Source: Schizochytrium sp. TIO01
Lineage: Eukaryota > Sar > Bigyra > Thraustochytrida > Thraustochytriidae
Length of the DNA stretch: 64,000 bases
Assembly (NCBI GenBank): GCA_004764695.1
Contig: SMSO01000032.1
Span: 1,634,501-1,698,500 of the forward strand
Direction of reading: 5' to 3'
Shown here piece by piece: positions 31,922 through 42,536 of this stretch (the stretch's first letter is position 1; each line of letters starts with the position of its first letter). A program made the position numbers and the translations under genes. The notes under the pieces are model-generated. The model was not told where the DNA came from. It was given only the letters and a program-made list of their open reading frames with translations, and ran no database searches.

Positions 31922-33220
31922 TCAGCTCAAGTTCATATCGCGAAAAGAATATGAGTTTTCGCCCTCATGCTCGCCACTCCGAAAACGCATTTGAAATTCA
32001 TCAGTTTCAAGTGAAGCCACACGACCGCGCTTGAGGCGACCATTACTGGCACTAGAAGCATCAGAAGAAGCAGAAGACCGCCTGTCTGCAGAAACGGGTT
32101 CTGAAGCAGTGGATTCACGGGCTGTCGCTGGCGCGAAATTATAAGTTTCTGGATCTCCCAGTTTCCGCAACCCTGCAATAATACTACGGAAGTCATCAAC
32201 AATATAATCCGTGGTGATTACTTTCTCCGGCGCAGGTTTGGCCTTGTTGGGAGATGTGTGTTCGCTAAAGCTGCGTTGGGTTTGAGGTCTTTTAGTGTAA
32301 GATGACCGACCGACTTTCACGCTTTTGCTCCGGGATTTTTGTGGTGGCAGAAGCCATTCCGCAAATGCATCAAGTCCTATGGTAGAAGAATCAATCATGA
32401 CCATGGGCGCAGTTTTCCGCGAGGAGAGGCTCCAAGCATCACTGTCAGCATATCCTTTGAAGACCTTGTTACTGTTACTTGTGTGTTGTTCACTTGCAAC
32501 GCTGGTAGGAGTTGGTGGGATGAGCCATCTTGCGACCTTATCGTCTCCCTTTCGGATTGCTTCGGCGACTTCGGCTTCGCCGGATTGCAAGGCTTCAAGT
32601 ATTTTTTCACTAGCGCCGTGGGCTTCACCGGGATCCTCTTCCGCTGGATCTGATTGAGCAACAATGGTTGTTGTCTTGTCATCAACTCCGTTGGGTTCAT
32701 TTACATCCACTAATAGAGATGACTTGGCCTCCTTCTCCTTCTCCTCCTCCTCTTCATCATCATCACCATCTTTCTCGTTATCTTTGATGTCATTAAAAGG
32801 TTTCACAGCACCCAGCTGTTTATCCTGAGAAGGTGGTGAGCTGGACGTCGAGGTGCCAGTTGGTTTTAGGGTTTGCTTCTTGTCATTTTGGTCAACTTCC
32901 TTGCTAATTTCGCTTTCCGCCAGATTCTTTGCTGTAGTACTGTTGACCTTCAGAGGTGGTTCCTGACTGGACAGTTTTACTTCCGGTTTCTCTTGTTCAT
33001 CTTCAGCAGCGATTTCTTGGGGTGCAAAGATTCCACCACTATTGTTGGGCTCCACGAGTTTCTCCGTAGGTTTCAGGGGTTGACTTTCCTCTTGTGCGGC
33101 TTCATTTTTGGCATATTCTTCCGCTACTACGACAGGCTGCTTGAAGGGTTCATCCTTTGGAAGCTGTAGGGGTGGCTTTGAAGAACTTTTAGAAACTGAC
33201 TTGGATCCGCAGCATCCCAT
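31922..33220 (-). CDS. Acidic disordered protein with N-myristoylation/palmitoylation motif
   Basis: 432 residues, ATG at 33220. The N terminus MGCCGSKS fits a dual lipidation signal: Gly2 for N-myristoyl transfer, Cys3/Cys4 for palmitoylation, Ser6 favourable and Lys at 7. This predicts attachment to the cytosolic face of the plasma membrane or an endomembrane. The body is Glu/Lys/Ser/Pro-rich and disordered, with an acidic run around EEEEEKEKEAK. Two short similar motifs, ARWLIPPTP (~235) and AEWLLPPQK (~287), may be linear binding motifs. The C terminus has Ser-rich and basic stretches (SASNGRLKRGR). No enzymatic domain is seen; a membrane-associated scaffold or regulator is plausible but unproven. 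Confidence 0.68.
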   Translation of the reverse strand: MGCCGSKSVSKSSSKPPLQLPKDEPFKQPVVVAEEYAKNEAAQEESQPLKPTEKLVEPNNSGGIFAPQEIAAEDEQEKPEVKLSSQEPPLKVNSTTAKNLAESEISKEVDQNDKKQTLKPTGTSTSSSPPSQDKQLGAVKPFNDIKDNEKDGDDDEEEEEKEKEAKSSLLVDVNEPNGVDDKTTTIVAQSDPAEEDPGEAHGASEKILEALQSGEAEVAEAIRKGDDKVARWLIPPTPTSVASEQHTSNSNKVFKGYADSDAWSLSSRKTAPMVMIDSSTIGLDAFAEWLLPPQKSRSKSVKVGRSSYTKRPQTQRSFSEHTSPNKAKPAPEKVITTDYIVDDFRSIIAGLRKLGDPETYNFAPATARESTASEPVSADRRSSASSDASSASNGRLKRGRVASLETDEFQMRFRSGEHEGENSYSFRDMNLS

Positions 33221-34482
33221 GATGTCAGTCCCCCCAGTCTCTGTTCAGCCTTGCTTTCACACCGAAGAGCCAATCTCACAGTCGCTGTTGAGTTGCCCTG
33301 CCCTACTCTGTTCAAAACGCCGCACCTTCGCAGTCCTTCCTTATATTTTGCGCAACGATAACAGCAATCACTCAATAAAAGTCGAGTAACTACTGGAGTA
33401 TTACAGTCAACGCACCTTCGAGCACAAAGCACAGATGGCTCGAGTCAAAGGCAGTATTCCTCAGGGTTTGGTTGTTAATCTCCAAAGAATCCAACGCAGT
33501 AGTTCGTAAGTCTTCTACAGCAAGTATGCCCTCGTTTAATGACAACAATATTGAACGGGAAGACGATGGGCCACGCAGCACAGGACCCGTGACTAGCGGG
33601 ACCAGCAATCTTCGTTTGGGCAGTCGTGAAATACGTCGTGAGCAGTAGACTCCTCTTATACTGCTTCTTTAATTGCCGCAAGCAAGCAAGCGCGATCGAT
33701 GGTCTGGGCGCTCAGCCTCGGTGCGTTCGGGTGGCGCGAGACTTCGATAAGAGTTTGATCGATTCTTCTATTCTAACAACGCAAATGCAAAATTCCACTT
33801 TTCTCAAAGGACCTTTTTCATTTTTTAATGTTAATAATAAAAAAAATGACTTTGAATATAAATGCTGCTGAGAGTTTAAAATAAAATTGAAATCAAATCA
33901 AAGATTCTCAAAAAGGAGTCACCGATACTATAGTTTAAGCTATCTATCTCCACGAACGCAACTAGAACATAAAAATATTAAAAAAGTATAAAACTTCTTT
34001 CCACTAGCCCATCCTACCCTAAACTGTTAACCCCTCCTAAGTTGAGAAATGAGTAGCAGCGCTCGAATTAAATCACAGCGACGCATGACATGGATCCATC
34101 TATCTATCTATCAATCTACAACCTTTCCTTCGAAGGCCTTTGGGTACAGACGAGGGCCTAGATCGTGCTCTGTATCTTGCATCTCCGCTGCCGCTCTCGT
34201 TCGACTCCTCAATCGATCGAAGGCACTGGCGTCGAACGGCTCGGACTGAGACCTTCTGCGCCGTGGACCTCAAACTTGATAGTCAAGAGCCGCGGAAATG
34301 ATGCATCAACTGTTATGAGATAAACAAACCATCAATCAATCAGTCAATCAGCTAATCAGTCGATCGAAGTATACAGAGAATCAATCACTTCGAAAGGTTT
34401 GTCGAATTGAGCTTCTGAAGGAAGCGTGGCTCGTGCCAGAAAGAGTATCGAAGTCATCCATCAGCACGCGAAACTATTCAAT

Positions 34483-34735
34483 GCAAATCGATGCAGATCA
34501 ATGCGAAGCAAAGCAATGCGAAGCAAAGCAACGCAACGCAAAGCAAAACAAGTAAAAAAAGCAAAAAAAAGAAAAGAAAGCAAAGCAAAGCAAAGAAAAG
34601 CAAAGCAATGCAAAGCAAAGCAAAGCAATGCAAAGCAAAGCAAAGCGATGCAAAGCAAAGCAAAGTAAAGCAATGTAAAACAATGCAAAGCAAAGCACAG
34701 CACAGCACAGCACAGCAAAGCAATGCAATGCAAAG
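34483..34735. repeat. AAAGC-type pentanucleotide satellite block
   Basis: About 250 bp built almost entirely from AAAGC (also read GCAAA) with AATGC, AACGC and AAAAGC variants. One strand has nearly no T and the other is nearly all C/T/G. Every frame on both strands is open for long distances because the unit lacks stop codons, which explains the overlapping Lys/Ser/Gln and Cys/Leu/Phe/Ala frames here; none is a gene. Confidence 0.9.
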
Positions 34736-37028
34736 CTTCCTTTTCTAGGCCTTCTGTGAAGTGATATTGAACTGAAGGAAAGAAAGAACAGTCTGTCCTA
34801 TAGTAAACAATAGGTACACGTTGCCCAGCTGTGCTTCTAGAGACGAGCCCTTTTGAAGGCACTTGCCATCAATGGAGATCTATCTGCCTCAAGAACGCCA
34901 TTCACGAGAGAACATTAGCTTCAAGGAGTCGAGCTCAATGGCACAAGAGAGGATCTCAAATCGCAGGCAAGAGAGTACCTGGGAGTCTGTTCTTCTTCAT
35001 TTTCCAGGCTATTCATTCCACCATCATCACAGGAAGCTACTTTCACAACTTATTGTATAATAAATAAACTCATAAGGTGATCTGGTACCACTATCAATTA
35101 GCTAATCGAAGCTAGCACGCGAATTCTTTCTCTTTTGGGCCTTTGAAGCCTGCTTTTTATGCCATGGTAAGACATAGAAACGCACTTCTGGTAGTAGCGA
35201 ACCACTTGCATAGGAGTTGGTATCTGACTCTTATCAGGGACTCCGCACTTGAAAGTGATTCTTTTTAGTCGTTCTGTTCCTTTCGACGTTGAAAAGCTTT
35301 ATATCCTCCCAATTGCTATTGTTATTGTTATTGTTATTATTATAACAATATTTTTATTCTTGCTTCTTTTCTTTTCTTTTCAAAAGAAAAAGAAAAAGAG
35401 AAAAATGCAATCATAGGAGCGAGTAGAGATTGGCTATTGATTACTCTAGGCCCTTGCGATGCAAGTCAATGATGCAAGACGTACCTTTGACCAGTCATTC
35501 ATAGGAGCGCAAAAAGAGGCTCTTAGGCACGCGCAAGATCGATGGGAACTTGCTTTCAGGCTCCCACGAAGGTGGCGAAAGAAGCAAATATGCTCTTGAA
35601 TGAGGCAGAGAGCCAACACCTCGCGAGCTATCTTCACGACGTCTGAAGATCTCTTTCTTAAAGCTTGCGGATAGAGATATATTTCTATACTAAAACAATT
35701 CGCAACGTGTCCCCGCACACAGGTCATATAGAACCGTGTGTACTAAAGAGAGGGTAAGCGCGTGCGCGCAGCTGGGACATTTGGCGGAAAGGTTTATAGA
35801 TATGTGATAGTGCGGCCAAAAACGAGAGCATTTATGAAATAGGAGAGAAGAAGCACCTGAATGCAAGGTCGTAATACATGTGCAACTTAAAAGAATGGAG
35901 AGCCGTGTCGTAGCTAAGTATATTCCATGGATAGATTATATTGATGATTATTTTTTTTTAACATTGCAAAAGGTAGAACTAACTGTGAAGTTAAATCAAA
36001 GCGTCAAGGGCTAAATGTGGGTAAGGAGTCCAGAACTTGTGACGGCGCGGGAGGGAGATCGGAGATCAATGTGGAACGCAGATCAACAAGATTATGTGTA
36101 TTCTAATTTCTGTAGTTGTAGGTTAGGATTGACGCAGTGAGCCACAACGACAGAACTTGACACCTTGGGCGTAACGACTCTCTGAACCTAGGCGAGAAAC
36201 AGCTGGAATCAGTGTGTCAGCAGACGCCTTCACTATCAACAAAATTTTGTCGGGAGTGGGCGATGTTTAGAGCTAAAGCTTAGGCTTTTGAATATTAGCT
36301 TTGCGGCATCAGTTGGTCCCCGCCAGTTCTTCGTGAAGGCACGAAAGGCTTAGAACAGCACTAAAGCAGCAGATAGGTGCTTGGCCTGAGCTATTCTTGG
36401 TCCAAATTTCGGTAGTGTTGGCTGGGAACTTGCGCCGCATGGCCCTCGAAAGTCCATTTCAAGAGTAAAATAATTGCACATCGGACTTGTACGAGTAAAG
36501 GCTCAATAAACGCACACATTTGCTTAAGTAGGACTACATCCTCAAGTCCCCGCGGGGAATCACCCCGGGGCCCTTTCATTACGTTTCTTTTTCCTCCTTT
36601 TCCACGAACTGAGTTTATCTTGTATCTGTTTGAAACTAGCAAGAAACGTCCACTGGTACTATAGTATCGCAGTTGGTAAATCGTTTTCTCCTCAGACTCA
36701 CTTATTGTTATTTTGGAAAGCTCGCGGGAAGATAGTGAGGTCCAAAGCTGTATAAAAGAACTACAAGAAATATCCATACGGAAAAGAGAAGAATATGTAC
36801 CTGTACCTTTCCTTGGTAGGAATACAAGAAGAAAAGGATAACTGGAACGCGGCAACGCCTCAACCTCACGGCCCTCCCTTCTGCGTGACCTGTGGAGGAC
36901 CTGGGCACTCAGATATCGCCCTCGTGCAGTTTATCCATGGCTTTTGCGACTTTCATATCTAAAGTCCGCGAGGGAAATAACGAGACGTGGAAGAAGAACT
37001 TGCCAGTGGTTGAAGAAGCTTGCTATTA

Positions 37029-37112
37029 TTAAAAAAAATAGGGGAAGAGAAAACGAAAAAGAAGACGAAGAAAAGAAAGAAAGAAAAAAAAAGAGAGAAA
37101 GAAATCAGGAAA
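37029..37112. repeat. Purine (A/G) tract upstream of Rab7
   Basis: An 84-bp stretch of A and G with a single C on this strand, about 370-450 bp before the Rab7 ATG; it may be promoter or 5' UTR. Confidence 0.6.
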
Positions 37113-37484
37113 CAAAACCCGCTCGTTCGCTTCTCCAGCGCGACCAGTATTCAGGGTGCTCGTGCGAATCACCAGGCGCCAAGCAGCTTGCTTGAGATTC
37201 CTCTTCATCCTTTTAGAGCCTCGCAGTCTTACGTGAGACGAAAGTTCTTTCGCCTCGCGTTTTCTGAGCAGATAGACAGCCAGGCTAGCGTCCGATTCGC
37301 TCGCTTATCTTTGTCTCGAGAAAGCTTTCCTCTCTTGTGGCTCGCAAGACTCTCTGCGGAGACACCCCTCATAGTTCGAGGTTTCTTCTGCGGATCATCT
37401 AGTCGATCAGCAGGTTTGCCTCATAGCTTGGCGTTTCTGATTTGCTTTATTTGATATCTTGTTTCAAAGTATCCGACTGATACC

Positions 37485-38105
37485 ATGTCACACCGCAAGA
37501 AGGTTTTGCTGAAGGTGATCATTCTGGGTGACAGTGGCGTTGGCAAGACGTCGCTTATGAACCAGTACGTGAATCAAAGATTCAGCAAGCAGTACAAGAC
37601 AACCATTGGTGCGGATTTTACGACTAAGGAGGTGGTGATTGACGACAAGCTTGTCACCCTCCAGATTTGGGACACTGCAGGACAGGAGCGCTTTCAGTCC
37701 CTCGGCGTCGCTTTCTACCGTGGAGCAGATGCCTGCATGCTCGTATACGATATCACCAAGCCCAAGACGTTTGACTCTCTGCAGAACTGGCGTGATGAGT
37801 TCCTACTTCAGAGCGCCCCTCGTGATCCGGAAAAGTTCCCCTTCGCTGTCCTTGGAAATATGGTCGATAAGGCGGATGAGCGTCGTGTCCCTGAGGAGAA
37901 TGCCCGCCGCTGGTGTGCGCAGGATGTGGATCATGAGATCCCGTATTTCGAAACCTCCGCAAAGGATGCTATCAACGTAGATCAAGCCTTTTATGCAATT
38001 GCAGAGGCCGCATTGAAACAAGATACTCAGGAGGATTTTACTGTGGGCAACACACTCCGTGTACATGCTGATGATGATCGAAATGGCGACCAGTGCAACT
38101 GCTAA
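37485..38105 (+). CDS. RAB7: Rab7-family small GTPase with altered NKxD motif
   Basis: 206 residues. It controls traffic to late endosomes, lysosomes or vacuoles. The P-loop GDSGVGKT (15-22), switch I TTIGADF (T40 region), WDTAGQERF (62-70), the Rab7-type [11 protein letters not shown] and the G5 motif [10 protein letters not shown] (157-166) are all in place. The C terminus CNC is a double-geranylgeranylation signal. The length equals that of animal and yeast Rab7. The G4 guanine-specificity motif, normally NKxD (N125-K126-x-D128 in human Rab7 numbering), reads NMVD: the lysine codon is ATG. This lysine packs on the guanine base, so the change may alter nucleotide affinity, or it could be a sequencing error of one base (AAG to ATG). 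Everything else argues for a functional gene. Confidence 0.93.
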   Translation: MSHRKKVLLKVIILGDSGVGKTSLMNQYVNQRFSKQYKTTIGADFTTKEVVIDDKLVTLQIWDTAGQERFQSLGVAFYRGADACMLVYDITKPKTFDSLQNWRDEFLLQSAPRDPEKFPFAVLGNMVDKADERRVPEENARRWCAQDVDHEIPYFETSAKDAINVDQAFYAIAEAALKQDTQEDFTVGNTLRVHADDDRNGDQCNC

Positions 38106-39345
38106 AATCGAGAGGAAGATGTATGGACAGCTCACTTTTGACTGACTTATTGTTCGTTCGTCTGACTGGCTAACAAACAATCCTCACGTGCCATTTCCTA
38201 ACATCTTTAGTGCTCACGGCTGGCAAACTGCCTGATTGATATTTTGCATCGAGCAACGATCTCTAAGTTGGCGACCTCTTCTTCTTAGTGTTTCCCTTTC
38301 TCGTCAACTTCGGAGCGCTAGTGCATGATGCTCGTGCTCGGCACGCCTTCCTGGGCTCCTCAATATCATCTGGGAGTGGTAAGAGTGCATTACCTTCTCC
38401 GACGTCGCTCTCTTTGCACATGTTTTTTTAACTCCTTTTGCTCCGTTGCAATTATTCCATCTCCATGTTGATACTTTTGATTATTGTTTGCTTCTGGGAG
38501 GGGTGCAGAGGCTTGCCTGCACAACTTATGCTTCTGTGACTCGAATAGAAGGCTGACAAAGCGAAACAGTCTATAAGATACAATGTATGACTTTCATGAT
38601 GCCAAGCAATAAAACTTAAGTAGAATAAGAGAAACAATTTTGTTTCACTACCATTCCCCTTCACGCATTCCCTATTACAAACCTGTGTCAGGATCCCTAA
38701 CTCACTTCAAATTAGCGAATTAATGATCATGTTGTCCTTATCTTGGTCTGCAGGTGATGATAATTATCCAAGGTTGTCCTCAATTTGCTTCTCTCATATA
38801 TAAACGTTTTTGGTATTATTGGACTAGACGATTGAATCTGCCAAATTTTGTTTCTCTGTTTTAGCAAATGAATCAAGAATTTTGATATCAATAAAGCTCA
38901 CTTGCCAATCAATTTTAACGATGAAAGCAAGAATACATGTACAGTCTATTCTCGTCTTGGATTCTAAGATTTATACCGTCATGCGCCTCCAAAGACAACT
39001 GTTCTTAATATGAAGCCATGATACCGAGGTGGTAGAATCAACGAGAATATTTCCGGTACATGTCTGAACTTGGATCTATGGAATATTTCATGTGGTAACC
39101 CACGGAAAGGAATTAAATGAGGTTAATATCAAAAGTGGTAGGTAATGCCATCTCTTACTGGGTTTTATTACTATAGGTAGATATTAATATATGTAGTTAG
39201 AGGCTTGGGGCTCAGGAGGGGTTGTACGTGATTGAGATGCGCTTGAGGGTTGGGTGGGTGGTTTAGCTCGAGAGGCTGGTGTGTGGCTTTGTGTGCGGTC
39301 CGAAGATAAAAAAGAAACAAATCATTAAGTGAGAGTTTCGCTCTT
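38106..39345. other. Convergent intergenic region 1.2 kb
   Basis: AT-rich space between the Rab7 and dyskerin stop codons. No gene recognised; a frame at 39171-39758 is a shifted reading of the dyskerin tail plus 3' UTR. Confidence 0.4.
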
Positions 39346-40812
39346 CTAGTCAGAATCCTCATCCACCTTCTTCTTCTTCTTCTTCTTCTTCTCCGAGGTG
39401 GCTGCCTTTGAGCTCTTGCCATCGTCAGACTCGTTGTCACTGGACGCCGCCTTGCGCTTCTTTTCCTTCTTCTCCTTCTTCTCCTTCTTTTCCTTCTTTT
39501 CCTTCTTTTCCTTCTTGGAAGGGGTCTCGAAGGCTGCAGCATCGCCATTGCTGGAGGTCTCCTCCTTGGCGTCAGTGGCGTTGGCAGAGAGGTCCTTGCG
39601 AGCCCAGTCTGCCGGTGTCTTTTCGTTGGGTCGTCCGTACTTATCGAGGAGGCCGTCCTTGACCATGGCCTTCTTCTTGGTAGCGACGGGTCCAAGTCCC
39701 CATCGGCGCGGGTAGGTATCTCTCTCCATGATGACACGCTTGATCTTGGCAACAACACCGTGGTCGACGGTGGCCATTACTGCTGTGGTCATCTCGGCAA
39801 TGCCGACGGCGATAGCCTCTCCCTTGGTGGTCATGAGCACGACCTCCTCTCCGTTGCCGATGTCATCCGCAAAGCGGAGGAGACCCGGGATCATGAGCTT
39901 GGCTCCGTAGCAGATAGCGTTCACAGCGCTATCCTTGACGACAATACGCTTCATGCCGGTAAGCAAAGCCTCGAGGGGCCTGACCACACGGCGCAAGTAG
40001 GTCTCGTCCTTGTTGTTGTCGTACTGGTACTGAGCGTCGAGCACGTCGTGAAGGGTGACCATGCCATCATCTTCAGTAACAGCACCGGAGCGCACGCGGC
40101 GAAGCTCGGCCATGTGAGCGCCGACACCGGTGATGAGACCAAGGTGAACACAGAGGGTACGGATGTAGGTTCCGGCAGCGCATGAGACCCAGAAGACACC
40201 GAGGTTGCGCTCCTGGTCAAACTCAATGAGCTTAGATTTGTAGATGGTACGGATACGAAGCTGACGCTTGACAGCCGAGATAAGAGGAGGACGCTGGAAG
40301 AGAGCACCGGTGAGAGTCTCGATTGCCTGAGCAAGCTTGGCCTCAGAGTCTATTGCGCTGTGCAGACGCACGACGGCAACGTACTCCTTTCCGGCGGACT
40401 GCTGAGACTTCACGAGACGAGTCGCGCGGTCAATACAGACGATGAGACATCCGGTAACCTTGGGATCGAGAGTACCGCTGTGGCCGGTCTTCTCGACGCG
40501 AAGGATGCGGCGCACCCAGGCGACGACCTCATGGGAGCTGGGGTTTGAGGCCTTGTCGAGGTTGATGTAACCGGAGGTGACGTAGTCCTTGATGGGACGC
40601 TTGAGAGGGTTGTGGCCGTTCGGGATCGGGGTGTAGTGAGAAGTACGCACGTTGAGCTTGTCAAAGTTCTTGAGCAGCAGAGGCCAGTCGCTGGTGTCCA
40701 GAGATGGCGTCTCGCTAGAAGGCTCAATGGTGAAGGCACCCTGCAGCTGTTGCTCGCCAACAGAGTCAGAGGCCGAGGCGGAGGCCTCACGTTTGGCGGA
40801 CTTCTTGCCCAT
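39346..40812 (-). CDS. CBF5: Dyskerin/Cbf5, H/ACA snoRNP pseudouridine synthase
   Basis: 488 residues, one exon, ATG at 40812. It is the catalytic subunit of H/ACA ribonucleoproteins that pseudouridylate rRNA and snRNA in the nucleolus. It has the dyskerin N-terminal extension ([20 protein letters not shown]), then the TruB domain with catalytic Asp116 in [11 protein letters not shown], the [10 protein letters not shown] segment and [12 protein letters not shown]. The PUA RNA-binding domain begins near 288 ([21 protein letters not shown]) and ends around 362. The C terminus is a long Lys/Glu (KKE)n and poly-Lys tail, a probable nucleolar localisation signal, encoded by a TTC/TCC-like simple repeat in the DNA. 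Codon use is strongly GC3-biased, fitting high expression. It is divergently oriented from DDX54, another ribosome-biogenesis gene, 1.7 kb away. Confidence 0.97.
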   Translation of the reverse strand: MGKKSAKREASASASDSVGEQQLQGAFTIEPSSETPSLDTSDWPLLLKNFDKLNVRTSHYTPIPNGHNPLKRPIKDYVTSGYINLDKASNPSSHEVVAWVRRILRVEKTGHSGTLDPKVTGCLIVCIDRATRLVKSQQSAGKEYVAVVRLHSAIDSEAKLAQAIETLTGALFQRPPLISAVKRQLRIRTIYKSKLIEFDQERNLGVFWVSCAAGTYIRTLCVHLGLITGVGAHMAELRRVRSGAVTEDDGMVTLHDVLDAQYQYDNNKDETYLRRVVRPLEALLTGMKRIVVKDSAVNAICYGAKLMIPGLLRFADDIGNGEEVVLMTTKGEAIAVGIAEMTTAVMATVDHGVVAKIKRVIMERDTYPRRWGLGPVATKKKAMVKDGLLDKYGRPNEKTPADWARKDLSANATDAKEETSSNGDAAAFETPSKKEKKEKKEKKEKKEKKEKKRKAASSDNESDDGKSSKAATSEKKKKKKKKVDEDSD

Positions 40813-42536
40813 GGTGGAGGCGGCGGCGTCGAGGTTTAGCGGCGACGACGACAGCGACGGAGAGGGTTTGTTTGATAGAGAGAGAGAGACCCTCCTCGAG
40901 CAATTCTAATCAATCAATCACTCAATCAATCAATCAATCTCTCTATCAAATATAATCACAATCAATAAACTCCACCTATCAGTATACAATTGCTCTATAG
41001 ACCTTCACAGTCAATTGAATGGATATAAATAGACAATCGCTTCTATTGCAAACTTGTTATTATCCACCTCACAAACTCTATCATCATCTCTAGGAAGACG
41101 CCGCTCCCCATCCAGCCATTCGTCTCTGCTTGTGCACCTTTGTTCTATCGGGTGTTCTTTCAAGCAGATAGAGTGGAACGGATCATAGAAAACTTCATAG
41201 TGTCAACTCCAGGGAACGCATGAAGCAGACCGCAAATTGGGCGTAATATGGCGGGCATAAGTGGAGCTAGGGTAGTGTTAACAGGAGGAAATGAATGAGT
41301 GGAATAGGATTGAGTTCATCAATCGATGCAAAGCAAGCCAAGACTGGAGAAAGGAATGTGAAGAACTTGAAGAAGAACAAGATGGAGTGCCTAGGTACTA
41401 GGTAACACCTAGGCAGATATTGATAATTAAACAATTCCTCACCAGGGAGGCTGGCAAGCGTTAGAGTTTTTTGATAGTAGCACCCTAATAACTACTAGTA
41501 GAGCATGAATTGGCTTAGAATTGGTGAGTCAATACGATTAGGACGCCAAATGAGAAACTCTGGTTTACAATAATGATGGACGATAATCTTTAGATATATG
41601 TACTTTGGCTCAGGATTCATCAGCTCGACAATCAATATGAGGTGATAAGCGAAGCATCGACAAGACAGGTTGAATTAAAAAAGCGCACTTAAACTTCAAA
41701 TTTGGGAAATGGGAATTCATTCAATAAGTGCTTTGAGCCATATCAAACTATTCCTAAAAGTTGGTAACTTTTTCAAGGACTTGGCAAGCTTATCAACAAT
41801 TCCTTGTACAGTTCTCCTCAAAGTATAAATTTCTATGAAATAATGCAGCTTGGTGGCTATTTTGAAACTAGGCATCATAATACTACCTTTTCAGAGGATT
41901 ACAAAATAAAGTAGAGCTTGGCCTCAACAAATACAAAGACTATACGTATCTTCCTTTCCAGTGAATAACAGTTCAATCACATCATGTTGGCTTGGAATTA
42001 CACAGAATATTTTCATTTATTCTAGTCAAAATACAAAGCAAAAACATGAATCTAATTAAGATCGTCAGATTTCCTGATTATCAGAGTTCCTTCGCACTTT
42101 GCTCGGGCTTCAAGTTGAAGCATCTCATTCCCTGAATAATTTATAGTTTTTTGAGATATGAAAGCAATTCCTTGTGCTATATCAAGTTGGCGTTATGCTT
42201 CCTATCTACCTAGTAGTCCAATAGACACTTTGAGGGCACTCTATAACTCGCATTTATCAAAAGAATACAAGTGCCATACAGACGATGAATGGTGGGCGCC
42301 AAGGGGTCAGAGAGTGATTTTGTAAAATTCGATATATTAGAGATAGTAATGCGTTCCTGATCGAATCGGTTACTAAAGTTCCAGTATACCCCCTTCTGTG
42401 GGTGGCCTCGAAGCCTTGCCAAAGCAGAGTTCGCGACCTTGCGCAGTCTAGGCCGTGCGAACTGAGTCTTAAAACGCAAAGGCTGTCGCGGCCGAGGGTT
42501 CTCTAGTAAGTCAAATTACGAACGGAGAGAAGCAAC
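40813..42536. other. Divergent intergenic region between CBF5 and DDX54
   Basis: 1.7 kb between two divergent ribosome-biogenesis genes. An (AATC)n microsatellite lies at 40907-40940, just upstream of CBF5, and a TAGGTA/CCTAGG island at 41388-41416. No gene recognised. Each promoter probably occupies its proximal few hundred bases. Confidence 0.45.
40907..40940. repeat. (AATC)n microsatellite
   Basis: About eight copies of AATC with one CTCAATC interruption, about 95-130 bp upstream of the CBF5 ATG. Confidence 0.85.

Larger units (their letters stand above)
33221..37484. other. 4.3-kb gene-poor stretch with repeats
   Basis: No convincing gene. Contents: TCTA/AATC microsatellite patches (34091-34115, 34328-34365), the AAAGC array (34483-34735), a TTATTG run (about 35317-35345), an imperfect polypyrimidine/polypurine inverted repeat (about 35362-35404), and GC palindromes CCCCGCGGGG and CCCCGGGG near 36549-36571. 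A purine tract lies in the likely Rab7 leader (37029-37112). Frames at 33626-33871, 35446-35727 and 36391-36855 have no recognisable family features. Confidence 0.45.

Noticed and set aside
34426-34862. Overlapping Lys/Ser/Gln and Cys/Leu/Phe frames over the AAAGC block
   Set aside because: A five-base unit without stop codons keeps every frame open; pure low complexity.
36391-36855. 154-codon minus-strand frame
   Set aside because: No domain, mixed composition, no supporting context; likely chance.
39258-39300. tRNA-like A-box (TTAGCTCGAGAGG) downstream of CBF5
   Set aside because: No matching B-box (GGTTCGANNCC) or acceptor stem follows. I found no convincing tRNA gene anywhere in the window.
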